Assembly: GCF_013294065.1 (NCBI RefSeq)
Contig: NZ_JABSNM010000003.1
Location: 159,351 to 223,350, forward strand
Source of the DNA: Sphaerotilus uruguayifluvii
GTDB lineage: Bacteria; Pseudomonadota; Gammaproteobacteria; Burkholderiales; Burkholderiaceae_C
Length of the DNA: 64,000 nt
Direction of reading: 5' to 3'
The notes beneath the pieces are model-generated. The model ran no database searches, was not told the DNA's origin, and was given only the letters and a program-made list of their open reading frames with translations. This document shows positions 20,801-31,418 of the stretch, piece by piece (position 1 is the stretch's first letter; every line of letters starts with the position of its first letter). The translations under genes were made by a program, and so were the position numbers.

Positions 20801-23800
20801 TTCGCCAGCGTGACCGAGACCTGGCCGGTGCCGGCGTCCAGCACCGTGCCGGCGCGCTGAACGATCTCGGAGGTGCAGCTGCTGCAGGCGGTGTCGACCA
20901 CGCCGGCGACCACCGACTGGTTGGCGATCAGCGTCAGGTTGCCGTTGTCGGTGGTGATGTCGGCATCGATGCGGATGCTGCGCCCGGCCTCCAGCGTCAG
21001 GTCGCCGCCCTGCCCGCCCGCCGAGGTGCGGATCGCCCGCGCCACCGTGATGTCGTTGCTGGCCTGCAGCGTCACGTCGGTGCCGGCGTCGAGCAGACCG
21101 GTCAGCGTCGCCGGCGTGATGACGATGTCGGTCGAGGCATTGGCGCTGAAGCCCAGCAGCCCGCTCGTGCCGCTGCCGCCGGCGGCGACATAGCCGGCGG
21201 TGCTGCTCGCCAGCAGGCTGCCGCTCCAGTTGCTGGCACCGGCCGCATGGACCGGATCGACGATGCGCCCGCCCGAGGCGCTCTCGTCGACCAGCGTCAT
21301 CGCGTACAGCCGGGTGCTGTTGCTGCCCGAGTTCGCGTTCGGGGCGGCCCAGACCAGGGGCCGGCCGCCGACGCGTTCCGCACTGGTCACCGCACCGGGC
21401 AGCACCAGCGCGCGCAGGTCGCTGCTCATGCTGTTGACCCCGAGGGTCGAGGTGTCCTGCCCGCCGGAGGTCGGCGCCAGGCCCAGCAGGCTGTTGCGCC
21501 AGCCGATCCGGCCGGCCGCGCCCTGCGCGCCCGACAGCAGCGTCACCGCGCCATAGCCGGCCTCGCCGCAATAGGCCAGGTTCGAATAGAAGAGCAGGTC
21601 GCCGGTGGGCGTCGTCGCACTCCCCCAGGGATCCTGCAGCGCGACGTACTGCGCACCGACCTGGTCGCCCGCGACCGAGCCGACCAGGCTGTTGCCCAGG
21701 CCCACCGCCGCACCCGACGAACTCTCGCCGTAGGCCCGGCCGGTCGTGCCGTCCACCCAGGTGATGGCGCCGGCCTGCGCCCCGCCCGAGGCCCGGTCGT
21801 CGGCGTTGGTCCAGCGCCAGGAGCGGACCACGTAGTTCGTCTGCCCGCCGCTGGTGACCGTCACGACGCCGGGACGCACCGTGCTGACCCAGGTGACGGG
21901 ATCGAGCATCGAGTCGGCCATGCCGACATGGTCGCCGCTCGTCGAGCCGACCAGGCTGTTGGCGATCGAGACCTCTCCGGCCACGCCACCGGCCGCACCG
22001 AAGGTCACGGCCCCGGCGCCGGTGGCCGCACCGTCCGACCACCACGGGCTGCTCACCACGTAGCGGCCGCCGGCCAGCGCGGTGATGCCCGCACCGCCGT
22101 AGAAGGAATGGGCACCGCTGCTGTCGTCGACATAGGCCGAGTAGGTCACCGCATCGCCGGCGACGCGACCGACCAGCGAGTTCGCGGCGCTGACCGCGCC
22201 ACCGGACGCGCCGTCGATCAGCCGGCCGGTGCCGCCGTCGATCCAGGTGGCCGCACCCTTCGAGGGCGGCGCATCGGCCATCGTCCAGGCGCCGGTCGAG
22301 CCCCAGAACGGCGAGGCCACGACCGCGTTGCCGTCGGCCAGCGCGGTCACGCCGCCGAAGCCCACCCGGTCGCCGTCCTTCGAGGTGGCGCGGTCGGGCC
22401 AGTCGCTGTTCCAGCCCTTGCCGGCGATGTGGCGATAGACATAGTCCGACGCGGTCGTCATGCCGGCGATCTGCGTGTACGTGGTGCTGACCGTCATGTC
22501 CGACGACGGCGTCGTGCCGACCAGGCTGTTGGCGTCGGAGATCGTGCCGGTCACCCCGGCCGTGCCGCTGCCCCAGGTCACCGCGCCGCGCTCGCTGTGC
22601 CACTGCGGGTTGGCGAGCACGAAGTTGCCGTTGCCCAGCTCGGTGACGCCGTCGACCGGCAGGCGCAGACCGATGTAGTCCGCGGTGTGGCTGCCGACCA
22701 GGCTGTTGCTGGCGGACAGCGTGCCGCCGCGGCTGCCGTCGGCCAGCAGGCCGGTGCTGCCGTTGATCCAGGTCACCGCGCCGGCCTGCGTGGCAGCGCC
22801 GTTGTTCCAGTTCGGGCTGGCCACCAGCAGATTGCCGCCCGACAGCGCCTGGTAGATCGGCGTGACGTTGAGCTGGAAGTCGGTGTAGAGGCCGCCGTAG
22901 CCGTCGTCCTGCAGGTTCAGCGACCGCGGCGCCGTCACGCCGTAGTTGCGGCCGAGCAGGACCTGCGCATTGTTCCTGACCTCGTAGGCCGAGGCCGAGG
23001 CGTAGGGGCCGACAGGGCGGCTCGTCGTCGTGGTCGCGGTCTGCCCGCCGATCGTCGCGGTGGAGACGACCGGCGTCGTCCACTGGCTGCTGGCCAGCGT
23101 GCCCAGGCGGTCGCCGACGGCCGTCAGCGTCGTGTGGCTGGCATTGCCGAAGCTGTCGGCGGTGCTGCCGACCAGGCTGTTGGCGGACGAGACCGTGCCG
23201 GCGGTGTTGCCGCTGCCCAGCCAGGTCACCGCGCCCTTGCCCGAGCCCCAGAACGGGCTGACGACCAGATAGGCGCCCCCGGCGAGCGCGCCGCCCAGCA
23301 GGCCGACATGGTCGCCGGTGGTGGTCAGCGAGGACGTCGTGTCGGTCCAGCTGGAGCCTGCGCGGCTGGCGCTGGAGGTCGTCGTGGCGATCACGTCCGA
23401 CACCGCGCCGACCAGGCTGTTGGCCGCGCCGATGGTTCCCGCCACCCCGGTGCTGCCCGAGCCCAGGGTCGCGGCGCCCTTGCCGCTGTCCCAGCCGGGA
23501 CTGCGCACGACATAGTCGCCGTTCGACAGCACCTCCACGGCCGAGGTCAGCACGGCGTCCCAGGCGGTGGGCTGCAGGTAGTAGCCGTCGCCGCTCCAGC
23601 TGCCGCTGCGGCTGTCGGCGTAGTGGACGCTGCCGACATAGTCGCCGGCGTGGTCGCCGACCAGGCTGTTCGTCGCGGAGACCGCGGCCCCGGTGCCGGC
23701 GGCGCCGGTGATCTGTCCGTCGCTGCCGCGCACCCAGGTCACCGCGCCGTAGGCCACCGTGCTGGCGGAGGCGCCGCCGCGGTTGCCCCACTGCGGACTC

Positions 23801-26800
23801 AGGACGATGTAGCTGGCGCGCAGACCGTCGCTGCCCAGGCTGCCGACCGGCAGCACGCCGCCCGAGCCGACCTGGTCGTAGGCGCCCGAGCCCACCAGGC
23901 TGTTGCCGCTGCCGACGCTGCCGGTGCGCCCGCTGCTGCCGCTGCCCCAGGTGACCGCACCGGCATTGACCGCGGCCCCGTTGTCCCAGTCGGGCGAGGC
24001 GACGACATAGTTGCCGCCGCTCAGCTCGACGACGCTGGCGCCGACCTTGTCCTGCGCGCTGGAGCCCACCAGGCTGTTGCCGGACGCGACCACGCCGGCC
24101 AGACCGGCGGCGCCGGTGCCGAAGCTGACCGCGCCGCGACCGCTGTTCCAGGCGGTGTCGACGACCAGGTAGTTGCCATTGGTCAGCAGCTTCAGCCCGT
24201 TGCTGCCCGCCTGCAGCCGGGACGCATAGGTCCAGGTGCTGACGTAGGACGTGGAGTTGTAATCGTTGGCCGTGGTGACATAGGTGTTGAGCGAGCTCGA
24301 CAGGCTGCCCAGCGTGTCGCCGGCCGAGCCGATCAGGCTGTTGGCGGCGCCGACGGCCGCGCCGGACGATGCGGCGCCGAAGGCATGGCCATTGCTGCCG
24401 TCGACCCAGGTGACCGCGCCGTCGGGGTTGTTGTCGAGGAAGCGGCCGGCCGCCGCATTGCCGTTGCCGCTCCAGTACTGGCTGCCGACCAGGTAGTTGG
24501 CACCACCGCTGCCGACCTTGCTGACGCCGCCGCTGCCGACGAAGTCGTAGGCGCTGCTGCCGACCAGGCTGTTGCCCGTGCCGACCGCGCCGACCGCGCC
24601 GCCGCTGCCGCCCCAGGTGACCGCGCCGGCGTAGGTGGCCGCGCCGTTGCTCCACAGCGGCGAGTTCACCACATAGGCCCCGCCGGGCAGCGCCGTCACC
24701 CACAGGCCGATCATGTCGCCGGCCGCGCCCGGCGGCGTGCTGCGCCGGTTGACGCCGTTGTCGGTCAGGCTCACCGGCGCCGAGGCGTCGAACCGGTCCT
24801 GGTCGACGCCGTAGTAGTCCGGGTTGTACGGCATGCGCTGGCCCAGCACATAGACCTTCTTCGTCGCGTCGCTCGCCGAGGTCGACACCGGCGCGAGCGT
24901 GCGGTTGGGCGTGGTGCCGACCAGTGCCGTGCCGGCCGAGATCGCACCGCCGCCGCTGCCATCGGCCAGCACGCCGGTGCTGGCGTTCATCCAGGCCACC
25001 GCGCCGCGGCCGTTGTACCAGGTGGGCACGGCGATGGCGAGGTTGCCGTCCGCCAGCTCGGTGATGCGCGTGCCCGGGCGCAGGACGGAGGTCAGATTGC
25101 CGTCGAGCGTGTCGGCTGCGCCCAGGCGGTCGTTCGCGGTGACGGTGACGGCAGCCTGGTTCGTGACGGTCTGGCCGCTGTAGCCGTGCGGCACCATGCT
25201 GTCGGTGTTGGCGGTGCTGCCCACCAGGCTGTTCGTCGCGCTCACCAGCGCCGAGCCGCTGCCGGTCCGGCTCTGCCAGGTGATCGCGCCAGCCGAGGCG
25301 CTGGCCCCGCTCTGGAGCGCATAGATGCCGCTCGGCGCGGGCGCCGAGCGATTGCCGGTCGAATCGGTGACCTCGAAGCCGGTGACGGTGCGCCCGGCGA
25401 CGGTGCCGTAGTCCGGGCTCAGCACCAGGTAGTGGCCGCTGCCCAGCAGCCGGATGCCGCCCGAGCCGACCTTGTCGCCGGCGCTGGTGCCGCGCAGGTT
25501 CGACAGCAGCGCGCCGGAGCTGCTGCTGAACAGATAGGCCGCGCCGGTCTGGGCCAGCGCGCCGGTGGCCGCCTGCGGCGCCGTCACCACCACATTGCCG
25601 TTGGACAGCACGCTGACCGTGCTGCCGAAGCCGTTGCCGGCATCCGGCGTCGGATCGCTCATCTCCAGGCTCGCCAGCGCCGTGCCGGCGTTGTCGACGA
25701 GGATGTTGCGCGGGTCGAGAAGCAGCCGCCCCGCCTCGCCCGAGCGGCTCGACAGATCGGCCGATCCCTGGAAGACCAGGGCCTCGTGCCCGGACACCTC
25801 GGCGGTGCCGCCGGCGCCGGAACGCGAGCCGCCGCGCGCGCTGATCGAGCCGGCGAACACGGTGCGGCCGTCCGACCAGGCCACCACCTCGCCGCCCTGC
25901 CCGGCCGCTCCGGTCGCATCGGCACGCAGCACCGTCGAGGCGTTCACGCCCAGCGCGCCGGCGTTGCCCAGATCGGCATCGGCGCCGTGGAAGCCCCCGC
26001 CGGCGCGCACGCGTCCGCCCTGGGCCGTGCCGCTGGCGTCGACGGTGGCGGCACGCAGCTGCACGCTGGCGGCCGTCAGGTCGATGGCACCGCCGCGGGC
26101 GCCCTCGCCGGTGCCGCGCGCGCTCAGCGTCGCCGAGGAATAGAGGATCGAGCCGGCCGCGCCGCCGGTGGGGCCGGCGATCCGCACCGTGCCGCCCGCG
26201 GTCGCGCCCTCGGCGAGCACCTGCGCTCCGGCCGTCTGCACCACCGTGTCGGCCCCGACCTGCACGGTGCCGCCGGCGGCCTGCGACGAGGAGACGTCGA
26301 TCGAGCCGGACTGGCCGACATAGGCCGCCTCGATGCGCACCGTGCCGCCGTCGCGGGCCGCGATGCTTCCGCCCAGGTCGACCTGGCCGCCCTGCACCGT
26401 CACCTGGCCGCCGGCCGCGCCGATGCGGCCGGTGTTGACGACCAGACGCACCACGCCGTCGCGCTCGACCAGCTCGCTGGCACCGCCCGCGCCGGCCACC
26501 GCCTGCTGCTGCAGCTGCCGCGCGGCCCCGGCCGCCAGGATCACCTGGCCGCCCTCGGCCTCGATGGCCTGGCCGTTCTCGACCAGCGTGCGCAGCGTCG
26601 CCGGATCGACGCGCACGCCCAGCAGGCGATCGCCCTGCAGGTCCAGCGTGACCGCGTCGCCGCCGGCCAGCGCCACCGTGCCGAGCCGCGCACGCACCAG
26701 GCCCTGGTTGCGCACCTCGGGCGCCAGCAGCGCGACATAGCCGCCGTCGGCCGCCCTCAGCTCGCCCTCGTTGATCACGCCGGCGCTGCCCGCGCCGCGG

Positions 26801-27357
26801 GTGAAGCGCAGCCGCCCGGCCATGAAGTCGGCGTCGGAGAGATTCAGCGTCGAGGCCACCAGCCCGCCCACGTCGACCTGCGAGCCCTTGCCGAAGACGA
26901 TGCCGTTCGGGTTGACCATCAGCACCTGCCCGTTGGCGCTCAGGCGGCCGAAGATCTGCGAGGGATCGGCGCCGGTCACCCGGTTCAGCATCACCGCCGA
27001 CGACGAGGGCTGGTTGAAGCGCACCTCGGCCTGGCTGCCGATGTCGAAGCGCTGCCAGTCGATCGCCGCGCGCGACGAGCCCTGGTCGACCTGCAGCCGG
27101 CTGCCCGACTGGGTCCACTGCGCCTGACCCTGCACCGTCACCCCGCCCTGCGGCAGCGCCCCCGCGGCGGGCGGCGCAGCCTGCGCCGGCAGCGCCGCCG
27201 CCCCCGTCAGCGTCGCCGCCAGCAGGAGGCGCGCCATGCCCGAGCGCCCCTTGCCGCGACCGCTGCAGTGCTCCGCCACCGCCACATGGGTGCCGGTCGC
27301 CTCGTTCCAGACCAGCCGGTACACGCGATTGATCGCACCAGGTCCGCGGTTCTTCAT
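14839..27357 (-). CDS. Giant filamentous-haemagglutinin-type two-partner secretion exoprotein (TpsA)
   Basis: This 4172-residue secreted or surface adhesin is exported by the TpsB protein encoded 58 nt upstream. The chosen ATG begins an extended signal peptide ([19 protein letters not shown], then a hydrophobic core ending near LPAQA); the longer upstream frame lacks it. The TPS secretion domain follows (about residues 65-300) with the NPNGI motif at 149-153. Next comes a Gly/Ala-rich beta-helix, then at least 14 NSLVG-type repeats (about 700-1960), a second beta-helical region, 13 YDG-type repeats (about 2650-3750), three MBG-like repeats with KVYGD/KVYGAED motifs, a Gly/Ala linker and a C-terminal Ig-like domain ([13 protein letters not shown]). 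No anchoring signal is visible. It probably mediates attachment or aggregation. Confidence 0.93.
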   Translation of the reverse strand: MKNRGPGAINRVYRLVWNEATGTHVAVAEHCSGRGKGRSGMARLLLAATLTGAAALPAQAAPPAAGALPQGGVTVQGQAQWTQSGSRLQVDQGSSRAAIDWQRFDIGSQAEVRFNQPSSSAVMLNRVTGADPSQIFGRLSANGQVLMVNPNGIVFGKGSQVDVGGLVASTLNLSDADFMAGRLRFTRGAGSAGVINEGELRAADGGYVALLAPEVRNQGLVRARLGTVALAGGDAVTLDLQGDRLLGVRVDPATLRTLVENGQAIEAEGGQVILAAGAARQLQQQAVAGAGGASELVERDGVVRLVVNTGRIGAAGGQVTVQGGQVDLGGSIAARDGGTVRIEAAYVGQSGSIDVSSSQAAGGTVQVGADTVVQTAGAQVLAEGATAGGTVRIAGPTGGAAGSILYSSATLSARGTGEGARGGAIDLTAASVQLRAATVDASGTAQGGRVRAGGGFHGADADLGNAGALGVNASTVLRADATGAAGQGGEVVAWSDGRTVFAGSISARGGSRSGAGGTAEVSGHEALVFQGSADLSSRSGEAGRLLLDPRNILVDNAGTALASLEMSDPTPDAGNGFGSTVSVLSNGNVVVTAPQAATGALAQTGAAYLFSSSSGALLSNLRGTSAGDKVGSGGIRLLGSGHYLVLSPDYGTVAGRTVTGFEVTDSTGNRSAPAPSGIYALQSGASASAGAITWQSRTGSGSALVSATNSLVGSTANTDSMVPHGYSGQTVTNQAAVTVTANDRLGAADTLDGNLTSVLRPGTRITELADGNLAIAVPTWYNGRGAVAWMNASTGVLADGSGGGAISAGTALVGTTPNRTLAPVSTSASDATKKVYVLGQRMPYNPDYYGVDQDRFDASAPVSLTDNGVNRRSTPPGAAGDMIGLWVTALPGGAYVVNSPLWSNGAATYAGAVTWGGSGGAVGAVGTGNSLVGSSAYDFVGSGGVSKVGSGGANYLVGSQYWSGNGNAAAGRFLDNNPDGAVTWVDGSNGHAFGAASSGAAVGAANSLIGSAGDTLGSLSSSLNTYVTTANDYNSTSYVSTWTYASRLQAGSNGLKLLTNGNYLVVDTAWNSGRGAVSFGTGAAGLAGVVASGNSLVGSSAQDKVGASVVELSGGNYVVASPDWDNGAAVNAGAVTWGSGSSGRTGSVGSGNSLVGSGAYDQVGSGGVLPVGSLGSDGLRASYIVLSPQWGNRGGASASTVAYGAVTWVRGSDGQITGAAGTGAAVSATNSLVGDHAGDYVGSVHYADSRSGSWSGDGYYLQPTAWDAVLTSAVEVLSNGDYVVRSPGWDSGKGAATLGSGSTGVAGTIGAANSLVGAVSDVIATTTSSASRAGSSWTDTTSSLTTTGDHVGLLGGALAGGAYLVVSPFWGSGKGAVTWLGSGNTAGTVSSANSLVGSTADSFGNASHTTLTAVGDRLGTLASSQWTTPVVSTATIGGQTATTTTSRPVGPYASASAYEVRNNAQVLLGRNYGVTAPRSLNLQDDGYGGLYTDFQLNVTPIYQALSGGNLLVASPNWNNGAATQAGAVTWINGSTGLLADGSRGGTLSASNSLVGSHTADYIGLRLPVDGVTELGNGNFVLANPQWHSERGAVTWGSGTAGVTGTISDANSLVGTTPSSDMTVSTTYTQIAGMTTASDYVYRHIAGKGWNSDWPDRATSKDGDRVGFGGVTALADGNAVVASPFWGSTGAWTMADAPPSKGAATWIDGGTGRLIDGASGGAVSAANSLVGRVAGDAVTYSAYVDDSSGAHSFYGGAGITALAGGRYVVSSPWWSDGAATGAGAVTFGAAGGVAGEVSIANSLVGSTSGDHVGMADSMLDPVTWVSTVRPGVVTVTSGGQTNYVVRSWRWTNADDRASGGAQAGAITWVDGTTGRAYGESSSGAAVGLGNSLVGSVAGDQVGAQYVALQDPWGSATTPTGDLLFYSNLAYCGEAGYGAVTLLSGAQGAAGRIGWRNSLLGLAPTSGGQDTSTLGVNSMSSDLRALVLPGAVTSAERVGGRPLVWAAPNANSGSNSTRLYAMTLVDESASGGRIVDPVHAAGASNWSGSLLASSTAGYVAAGGSGTSGLLGFSANASTDIVITPATLTGLLDAGTDVTLQASNDITVARAIRTSAGGQGGDLTLEAGRSIRIDADITTDNGNLTLIANQSVVAGVVDTACSSCTSEIVQRAGTVLDAGTGQVSVTLAKSTDKTANAAGDVLLASVDGQSVSLINAGLSASGAGRGLRFQSGAVIGSGTTQSLRLEAGGESASGGGIVLAGDTQLVGASGATLQAAAADATGQARFGATGGDFAMTAAEMGAIVSQSSGFSDLRFGRADQSGATVLAALDFSQAAMKRGGATLDADLMLQGGSGGLSAGGAIVSGAATDRHLALKADGGTLALGAVMVTAGTGHLVLDTGTGGAVTQGAGGTLAVGRLLLQGSGSATLTGSGNAIGTLAGQIGTASVKNAASTLTVGTVGATSGLAFVSGGTLQAAGAGSDVVLDQPVATTSGLLVIAAGRNVVNNNATDTGLQPGSGRYLVYSSSPSGTTEGMSTYAKHYNQSYVAGSTPAYAGSGNWFLYSVAPTLTASVGAGSTITYGDPGAAPGVNLTGFIDGDTQASATSGSLASTTSSYTASGAGFIPVGTYTVTLTGQGTLASSLGYQISVTSGSSSFTVNPKAVAVSGLSAASKVYDGSTSAVVSGSGALTGGGASSGDGKVMSGDAVAFGGTAAGAFADRHVGTGKSVTLSGVSLSGADAANYTVSAGSVTADITPKSLSVSGTTAANKVYDGTTAATLSGGTLVGVVGSDAVTLTQAGSFADRNAGSGKTVTASDSLGGLDAGNYTLVQPSGLSADITRKAITISGTVAAGKTYDGTSAATVSGGSLGGLIGGDTVNITGSFADRNAGSGKTVTLALDGADAGNYDISGSGQTQTSADITPKSLSVSGTTAANKVYDGTTAATLSGGTLVGVVGSDAVTLTQAGSFADRNAGSGKAVTASDSLGGVDAGNYTLVQPTGLVADITPKSLSVSGTTAANKVYDGTTAATLSGGTLVGVVGSDAVTLTQAGSFADRNAGGGKAVTASDSLGGLDAGNYTLVQPTGLAADITPKSLSVSGTTAANKVYDGTTTATLSGGTLVGVVGSDAVTLTQAGSFADRNAGSGKAVTASDSLGGLDAGNYTLVQPSGLSADITRKAITISGTVAAGKTYDGTSAATVSGGSLGGLIGGDTVNITGSFADRNAGSGKTVTLALDGADAGNYDISGSGQTQTSADITPKSLSVSGTTAANKVYDGTTAATLSGGTLVGVVGSDVVTLTQAGSFADRNAGSGKAVTASDSLGGVDAGNYTLVQPTGLVADITPKAVTLGGASAADRVYDGTTAAAVSGGSLVGRVGSDAVNVIGSFVDRNAGSGKTVTLALDGADAGNYVLSGIGQTQTSASITPKSLSVSGTVVANKVYDGTTTATLSGGALVGVVGSDAVTLTQAGSFADRNAGSGKAVTASDSLGGLDAGNYTLVQPSGLSADITRKAITISGTVAAGKTYDGTSAATVSGGSLGGLIGGDTVNITGSFADRNAGSGKTVTLALDGADAGNYDISGSGQTQTSADIAPRPVTLGGTVAVGKTYDGTSAATLGGGSIGGLVDGDSVVIAGQFADRHAGSGKTVTLSLAGTDARNYVVSGAGQTQVTADIAPRPVTLQGAISTGKTYDGTTAITVSGGALVGVVEGDAVTLSRSGHLADRNAGTGKAVISTSTLGGADAGDYALVQPTGLVADVAPRELAIVAADQRKVYGDPDVAPGFSVGGAGLAQGDAAAAVLSGSLGTARGAEATAGTHAITLGTLTVDANYRITAFVPATLTVDKAALTVSMNPVSKVYGAEDPVLTWSVEAGQLRHADGASVVRMQATTAAGAQATAGTHVVSGQASADNYEIRVIDGTLTVTRAPLTVTADDQARTAGEPGAALTWRVDSRQLRHADTAGVVSGVVLDAPQGAGVPPGSYPIRIASASAANYELTLVDGTLTVKPSPAVKAENLQGQVGSGVAAPRTPPVSPAGTGAGAGVPGSLTVVGGGLSSGAAPATSTAAGAGSGAGDAAAAAAANRSASTSLSVLRPAFQFGAADLGSGVACDALFNKPEGASVTYSAVQADGSPLPSWVAFDSRSGVLRSAAPAGERVDGLDIRVTAKTQDGQSATSLVQLRMPQ
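16110..19395 (-). repeat. Array of 13 YDG-type repeats within the exoprotein gene
   Basis: Thirteen tandem units each contain K/R-x-YDG near the start and a DAGNY-like motif near the end. Two main types alternate: type A of 252 nt ([17 protein letters not shown]...) and type B of 246 nt ([17 protein letters not shown]...). Unit spacings of 252 and 498 nt show units or A-B pairs copied as blocks. Units in about 16.6-19.1 kb are nearly identical at DNA level; the outer units have diverged. Such an array can shrink or grow by recombination and is hard to assemble from short reads. Confidence 0.93.
21470..25240 (-). repeat. Array of NSLVG repeats within the exoprotein gene
   Basis: At least 14 degenerate repeats carry the core (A/S)NSLVGS, usually preceded by GAVTWxxGxxGxxG and GNYVV(A/R)SPxW. 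Spacing varies, mostly 170-260 nt, with some units up to about 480 nt. The units are well diverged in DNA, so this array is older than the YDG array. I do not recognise a named domain for it. Confidence 0.8.
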
Positions 27358-27415
27358 GTTCTCTACCTCTGCACTGCAAGCGGGGAAATGGGGGGAAACG
27401 GGGGAAGCGGAAGAA

Positions 27416-29122
27416 TCAGAAGGCCCGGGCGGCCGTGACCAGCAGTCGCGTGTGGCGGCGCGTGCCGTCGGCGTCCTGGCCGGTGGCCGGGCTGCGGGCC
27501 GGATTGGCGGTGTCGCGCCAGGCCACGCTGGCGCGGACCTGGATGTCTCCCGGCGCATCCCAGGACAGCGACAGGCCGGTGCCGCGCAGGATCAGCCGGT
27601 TCGGCGTGCTGCTCGAGGCGTTCTCGTTCGCGTCGCGCCAGCCGCGGGCCTCGTCATGGAATACGCCCGCGAACCAGCCCGGGCGCAGCTGCAGGCGCCA
27701 GTCCACGCACAGCAGCACGCCCCGGTCCACGCTGGGCTCGGACACGCCATAGGCCCGCACGCCCTGCGGTCCGGTGAGCTGGAGCTTCTCGGAGGAGTCG
27801 AGGTTGCGGCGGGCCGCCTGCGCCGTCGCGGTGACCGTGAGCGTCTGCGTGGCGCTCAGGCGCTGCAGCCGCGACAGCGTCGCCACGAGCTTCGCGAAAT
27901 GCCCGTCGCGGCCGGGGCCGCCGGCGATCTGGTCGGCGGCCAGGTCGGCCGCATTGCCCGACAGGTCCAGGCGGCCGCCATCGATCTGCAGCGAGCCCAT
28001 GAACACGCCACCGCCGCCCCAGGCGTCCTGGCGGTCGCCCTGCAGCGCCAGCGACACCTTGTCGACCGACTTGTCGCTCAGCGGGGTGCCGGCGACCGCA
28101 TTGCGGAAGCGCTTCGTCTCGGCCGTCGCCGACAGCGTCAGGTTGCGGGCCGCGCGCCGCAGCACCGGCCAGGACACGGTGGCCGAGGTCGTGGCGACAT
28201 CGCCGTCATAGCCGACCGCGCCGAGGGTGTAGGCGTAGTCCAGCGCCGAGGCCGCGACGCCGACGCGCAGGCCGTCCGCACCGAGCGGCATCGACGCGCC
28301 CAGCCGGGCATAGCGCGAGTGCTCGCTGAGGTTGCCCGAGAACTGCCACTGGTCGCCCCGGGCCAGCGGTGCGTTGAGCGACAGGTTCAGCGTCGCCCGG
28401 GCCTCGCCGGTGGCCCGCGCGCCGGCGTTGTCGAGCTGCATGCTGCCCGACAGCAGCGGCGCGCCGGTCACCGCCAGGATGATGCGCGACTCGCCCTCGC
28501 GCTCGCCGGGCTCCAGCACCGAGGCCGCGTGCATGCCGGGCATCTCGTCGAGCAGCGCGACGGCGCGCTGCAGATCGTCCGGCCGCACCGGCTCGCCCGG
28601 CTGCTGGCGCGCGAACATCATCGCGCGCAGGGTCTCGTCGGGCAGCGCGCGCTCGGCCTGCGTGCGCTCGATGCGCAGATCCGCCAGCCGCCCCTCCACG
28701 ACGCGCAGGCGCACCACGCCGTCGCGGATCTCCTGCTCGGGCAGCCAGGCGCGGGCCAGGTAGCCGCGCTCGCGGTAGAGCTCGGCCAGCGCATCGGCGG
28801 CGCGGCGCAGCGAGGCCATGCCGGCGCGGGTGCCGATCCAGGGCTGCAGCAGCGCCTGCAGCTCGGCCTCGTCGACCAGCCGGGCGCCCTCGATGCGGAA
28901 CGAGCGCACCAGCACGGCCGCCCCGGCGCCGTCGTCGACCGGGGCCGGCCGGGCCGGCTCGGGCAGCGTCGGCGCCGCCGGACGCGGCGCCGTCTTCTCG
29001 GCTTCCCGCAGCAGTTCCCCGCCGGTCGGCGCCGTCTGCGCATGCGCCCCGGACAGCAGGCCGGCCAGCAGCAGGGCAGGCACGACGGAAAGGGGGGCGG
29101 AAGGAACTCGCGACAGCGTCAT
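27416..29122 (-). CDS. Two-partner secretion outer-membrane transporter (TpsB, ShlB/FhaC family)
   Basis: TpsB is a 16-strand beta-barrel of the Omp85 superfamily that exports the cognate TpsA. The 568-residue product has a signal peptide ([20 protein letters not shown]... ending near AHAQ), a Pro-rich linker, POTRA domains (about residues 55-205, with [11 protein letters not shown] and [14 protein letters not shown]) and a barrel ending in an aromatic residue (TAARAF). The L6-loop motif is present in the VRAY form (GPQGVRAYG), where FhaC has VRGY. The ATG at 29122 was chosen because it starts the signal peptide. It precedes tpsA by 58 nt and is divergent from hisI. Confidence 0.92.
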   Translation of the reverse strand: MTLSRVPSAPLSVVPALLLAGLLSGAHAQTAPTGGELLREAEKTAPRPAAPTLPEPARPAPVDDGAGAAVLVRSFRIEGARLVDEAELQALLQPWIGTRAGMASLRRAADALAELYRERGYLARAWLPEQEIRDGVVRLRVVEGRLADLRIERTQAERALPDETLRAMMFARQQPGEPVRPDDLQRAVALLDEMPGMHAASVLEPGEREGESRIILAVTGAPLLSGSMQLDNAGARATGEARATLNLSLNAPLARGDQWQFSGNLSEHSRYARLGASMPLGADGLRVGVAASALDYAYTLGAVGYDGDVATTSATVSWPVLRRAARNLTLSATAETKRFRNAVAGTPLSDKSVDKVSLALQGDRQDAWGGGGVFMGSLQIDGGRLDLSGNAADLAADQIAGGPGRDGHFAKLVATLSRLQRLSATQTLTVTATAQAARRNLDSSEKLQLTGPQGVRAYGVSEPSVDRGVLLCVDWRLQLRPGWFAGVFHDEARGWRDANENASSSTPNRLILRGTGLSLSWDAPGDIQVRASVAWRDTANPARSPATGQDADGTRRHTRLLVTAARAF

Positions 29123-29360
29123 CTGGGCCTCGGGCAATGGCAGTTCATCTCGTGCGGCAGGCCTGCTCGGCCATGCCCAGTCCGCTGCCCCGGATCCGTC
29201 GCTCGGACGGACTGCCGGATAGGAACTGCACACCCCGCCAGGCCTGCACACGGTAGGTGCCCGCGGCCATGGCCGATCGGCCCAATACCGCACCATCGCG
29301 CACCTTTTGTAACAATCGACCGCACCGCGGCGGCCGCCATCGGCGCCGGATCGACGTTGC

Positions 29361-29366
29361 TACACT
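29361..29366 (+). promoter_or_regulatory. Candidate -10 element 8 nt before hisI
   Basis: TACACT is followed by CCACGGCC and the ATG. The predicted start of transcription is 2 nt before the start codon, and no Shine-Dalgarno sequence is present. This separate promoter would be needed now that hisI is detached from the main his operon. Confidence 0.45.
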
Positions 29367-29374
29367 CCACGGCC

Positions 29375-29782
29375 ATGGACTGGCTGGAAAGAATCACCTG
29401 GACTGCCGACGGCCTCGTGCCGGTGATCGCGCAGGAGAAGGACAGCGGCGACGTGCTGATGTTCGCGTGGATGAACCGCGAGGCGCTGGCGCGCACCGCC
29501 GAGCTCGGCGAGGCGGTCTACTGGAGCCGCTCGCGCCAGCGCCTCTGGCACAAGGGCGAGGAATCGGGCCATGTGCAGAAGGTGCATTCGATCCGCATCG
29601 ACTGCGACCAGGACGTGGTGCTGCTGCGCATCACGCAGCTCGGCCACGAGCCAGGCATCGCCTGCCACACCGGCCGCCATTCCTGCTTCTTCGAGGAGCT
29701 GCGCACCGGCGCCGACGGCCAGCCCACCTGGCAGGCCGTCGACCCGGTCCTGAAGGATCCCGCCACCATCTACCGCTCATGA
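29375..29782 (+). CDS. hisI: Phosphoribosyl-AMP cyclohydrolase
   Basis: HisI opens the adenine ring of phosphoribosyl-AMP, the third step of histidine synthesis, with zinc. The 135-residue single-domain protein has the conserved [21 protein letters not shown](E)SGH and zinc-ligand Cys blocks ([19 protein letters not shown]). The open frame extends far upstream, but only the part from the ATG at 29375 is conserved. It overlaps hisE by 4 nt. In related genomes it directly follows hisF; here hisF lies 15 kb away on the other strand. Confidence 0.96.
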   Translation: MDWLERITWTADGLVPVIAQEKDSGDVLMFAWMNREALARTAELGEAVYWSRSRQRLWHKGEESGHVQKVHSIRIDCDQDVVLLRITQLGHEPGIACHTGRHSCFFEELRTGADGQPTWQAVDPVLKDPATIYRS

Positions 29783-30153
29783 GCGCCAGCGCCCCCGCCC
29801 CGATGACCGACGCCTCTCCCGCCGCCGCCCTCTCCTCGACCGACAGCCTGGCCCGACTGGCCGAGGTGATCGCCTCGCGCCGCGGCGGCGACCCCGACAG
29901 GAGCTATGTCGCGCGCCTGTTCCACAAGGGCACCGACACCATCCTGAAGAAGGTCGGCGAGGAGGCCACCGAGGTGGTCATCGCCGCCAAGGACGGCGAC
30001 CCGGCCAAGATCGTCTACGAGGTCGCCGACCTGTGGTTCCACAGCATCGTCGCGCTGGCGCAGTTCGGCCTGACGCCCGCGCAGGTGATCGCCGAGCTCG
30101 AGCGCCGCGAGGGCCTGTCGGGCCTGGCCGAGTTCGCCAGCCGGCCGCGCTGA
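29779..30153 (+). CDS. hisE: Phosphoribosyl-ATP pyrophosphatase
   Basis: HisE hydrolyses phosphoribosyl-ATP to phosphoribosyl-AMP, the second step of histidine synthesis. The 124-residue MazG-fold protein carries [20 protein letters not shown] and [13 protein letters not shown], which hold the acidic metal ligands. The ATG at 29779 overlaps the hisI stop (ATGA); an internal ATG at 29803 is possible and closer to the conserved region. It is separate from hisI, as is common in betaproteobacteria. Confidence 0.95.
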   Translation: MSASAPAPMTDASPAAALSSTDSLARLAEVIASRRGGDPDRSYVARLFHKGTDTILKKVGEEATEVVIAAKDGDPAKIVYEVADLWFHSIVALAQFGLTPAQVIAELERREGLSGLAEFASRPR

Positions 30154-30205
30154 GCCGCACCGCCCCCTTTCACGCATCGACGCACGCCTAGCCGGAGCTG
30201 CCGCC

Positions 30206-30553
30206 ATGAGCCACGACCCGAACTGCATCTTCTGCCGCATCGCCGCCGGCGAGATCCCCGCCCAGAAGGTCCACGAGGACGACGAGCTGATCGCCTTCAA
30301 GGACATCCGCCCGGCCGCGCCGGTGCACCTGCTGATCATCCCGCGCGAGCACATCGCCACGCTGGCCGACGCCGAGCCGCGCCACCAGGCGCTGCTGGGG
30401 CGCATGGCGCTGCTGGCGCCGAAGCTGGCGCGCGAGCACGGCGCCGACAACGGCTTCCGCACCGTGGTCAACACCGGCCCGGACGGCGGCCAGGAGGTCT
30501 ACCACCTCCACATGCACGTGATGGGCGGCCCGCGCCCCTGGAAACAGGGCTGA
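30206..30553 (+). CDS. hinT: HIT-family nucleotide phosphoramidase (HinT)
   Basis: HinT hydrolyses nucleoside phosphoramidates and AMP-lysine-type adducts. The 115-residue protein has the N-terminal CIFCRIAAGEIPA block, with Cys residues that may bind zinc, and the histidine triad in YHLHMHVMGG near the C-terminus. It stands between hisE and tatA, its usual position in Burkholderiales. A GGAG ribosome binding site precedes the ATG. Confidence 0.94.
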   Translation: MSHDPNCIFCRIAAGEIPAQKVHEDDELIAFKDIRPAAPVHLLIIPREHIATLADAEPRHQALLGRMALLAPKLAREHGADNGFRTVVNTGPDGGQEVYHLHMHVMGGPRPWKQG

Positions 30554-30564
30554 GCGCCCCCACC

Positions 30565-30570
30565 TAGAAT
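30565..30570 (+). promoter_or_regulatory. Candidate -10 element of the tat operon
   Basis: TAGAAT, five of six matches to TATAAT, lies 49 nt before tatA in the hinT-tatA gap. No convincing -35 is visible. Confidence 0.4.
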
Positions 30571-30619
30571 CCGGCCGCATCCGCCGCGCCACCCACCGAA
30601 CCCGACACGGAGCACCCCC

Positions 30620-30847
30620 ATGGGACTGTCCACCACGCACCTGATCATCTTCCTCGTCATCATCGTGCTGATCTTCGGCACGAAGAAGCTCAAGAACATC
30701 GGCTCCGACCTCGGCTCGGCGGTCAAGGGCTTCAAGGATGGCATGAAGGACGGCGACAAGCCGGCCGAAGGCAGCCCGGCCCAGGTCGCCGAGAAGCGCG
30801 TCGACAACAGCCAGGCGATCGACGTCGAGGCCAAGACCAAGCAGTGA
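30620..30847 (+). CDS. tatA: Sec-independent protein translocase TatA
   Basis: TatA assembles the pore-like element that moves folded twin-arginine precursors across the inner membrane. The 75-residue protein has the short N-terminal membrane helix ([17 protein letters not shown]), the hinge FGTKKL and an amphipathic helix ([18 protein letters not shown]), then a polar tail. It is the first gene of tatABC. Confidence 0.96.
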   Translation: MGLSTTHLIIFLVIIVLIFGTKKLKNIGSDLGSAVKGFKDGMKDGDKPAEGSPAQVAEKRVDNSQAIDVEAKTKQ

Positions 30848-30866
30848 TCCCGCAGGGACGCGCCGC

Positions 30867-31361
30867 ATGCTCGACATAGGCATTTCGAAGCTGATGCTGG
30901 TGGCCGGCATCGCGCTGATCGTGATCGGCCCGGAGCGGCTGCCGCGCGTGGCGCGCATGGCGGGCACGCTGCTCGGCCGCGCGCAGCGCTACGTCGCCGA
31001 CGTCAAGGCCGAGGTCAACCGCTCGATCGAGCTCGAGGAGCTGAACAAGGTCCGCCGCGAGTTCGAGACGGCCGCCCGCGACGTCGGCCAGTCCGTCAGC
31101 CGCGGCCTCGACGAGGCCACCGGCCAGGTCAATGCCGCGCTGGGCTCCGGCAGCGACGGCCACGACGAGCCCGCTCCGACCTACGAGCCCTACAGCTGGG
31201 ACAGCAGCCCGGCGGTGCCCGGCCCGGTGCCGGTGCGCAAGAACTGGCGCATCAAGCGCTCGGCCACCCCGCAGTGGTACAAGCAGCGCGAAGGCGTGCG
31301 CCGCCATGTGCAGTCCGGTGCCGCGCGTGTCGCCCGCTTCCGTCCGCCGCGCCGCGGCTGA
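30867..31361 (+). CDS. tatB: Twin-arginine translocase subunit TatB
   Basis: TatB works with TatC in recognising twin-arginine signal peptides. The 164-residue protein begins MLDIGISKLMLVAGIALIVI followed by the family GPERLPR motif, then an amphipathic helix and a coiled, charged tail. It begins 19 nt after tatA, with an AGGGA ribosome binding site. Confidence 0.95.
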   Translation: MLDIGISKLMLVAGIALIVIGPERLPRVARMAGTLLGRAQRYVADVKAEVNRSIELEELNKVRREFETAARDVGQSVSRGLDEATGQVNAALGSGSDGHDEPAPTYEPYSWDSSPAVPGPVPVRKNWRIKRSATPQWYKQREGVRRHVQSGAARVARFRPPRRG

Positions 31362-31418
31362 CCCCGACTCCCGGCCCCGTCGCCGGGATCCTTCCTCCAT
31401 CGCCTCTCCGCCCCCATC

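Noticed and set aside
15340-27438. A plus-strand open frame of 4032 codons antisense to the exoprotein gene
   Set aside because: It is Arg/Gln/Ala/His-rich low-complexity sequence with no domain, and it mirrors the repeats of the minus-strand gene. Stop codons are rare in this antisense frame because of GC-rich codon use; a third frame is open over 8 kb as well. The minus-strand product has a signal peptide and known domains.
27236-29374. Long upstream extension of the hisI frame
   Set aside because: It runs antisense through tpsB and has no conserved sequence; HisI homology starts at ATG 29375, just after a -10-like element.
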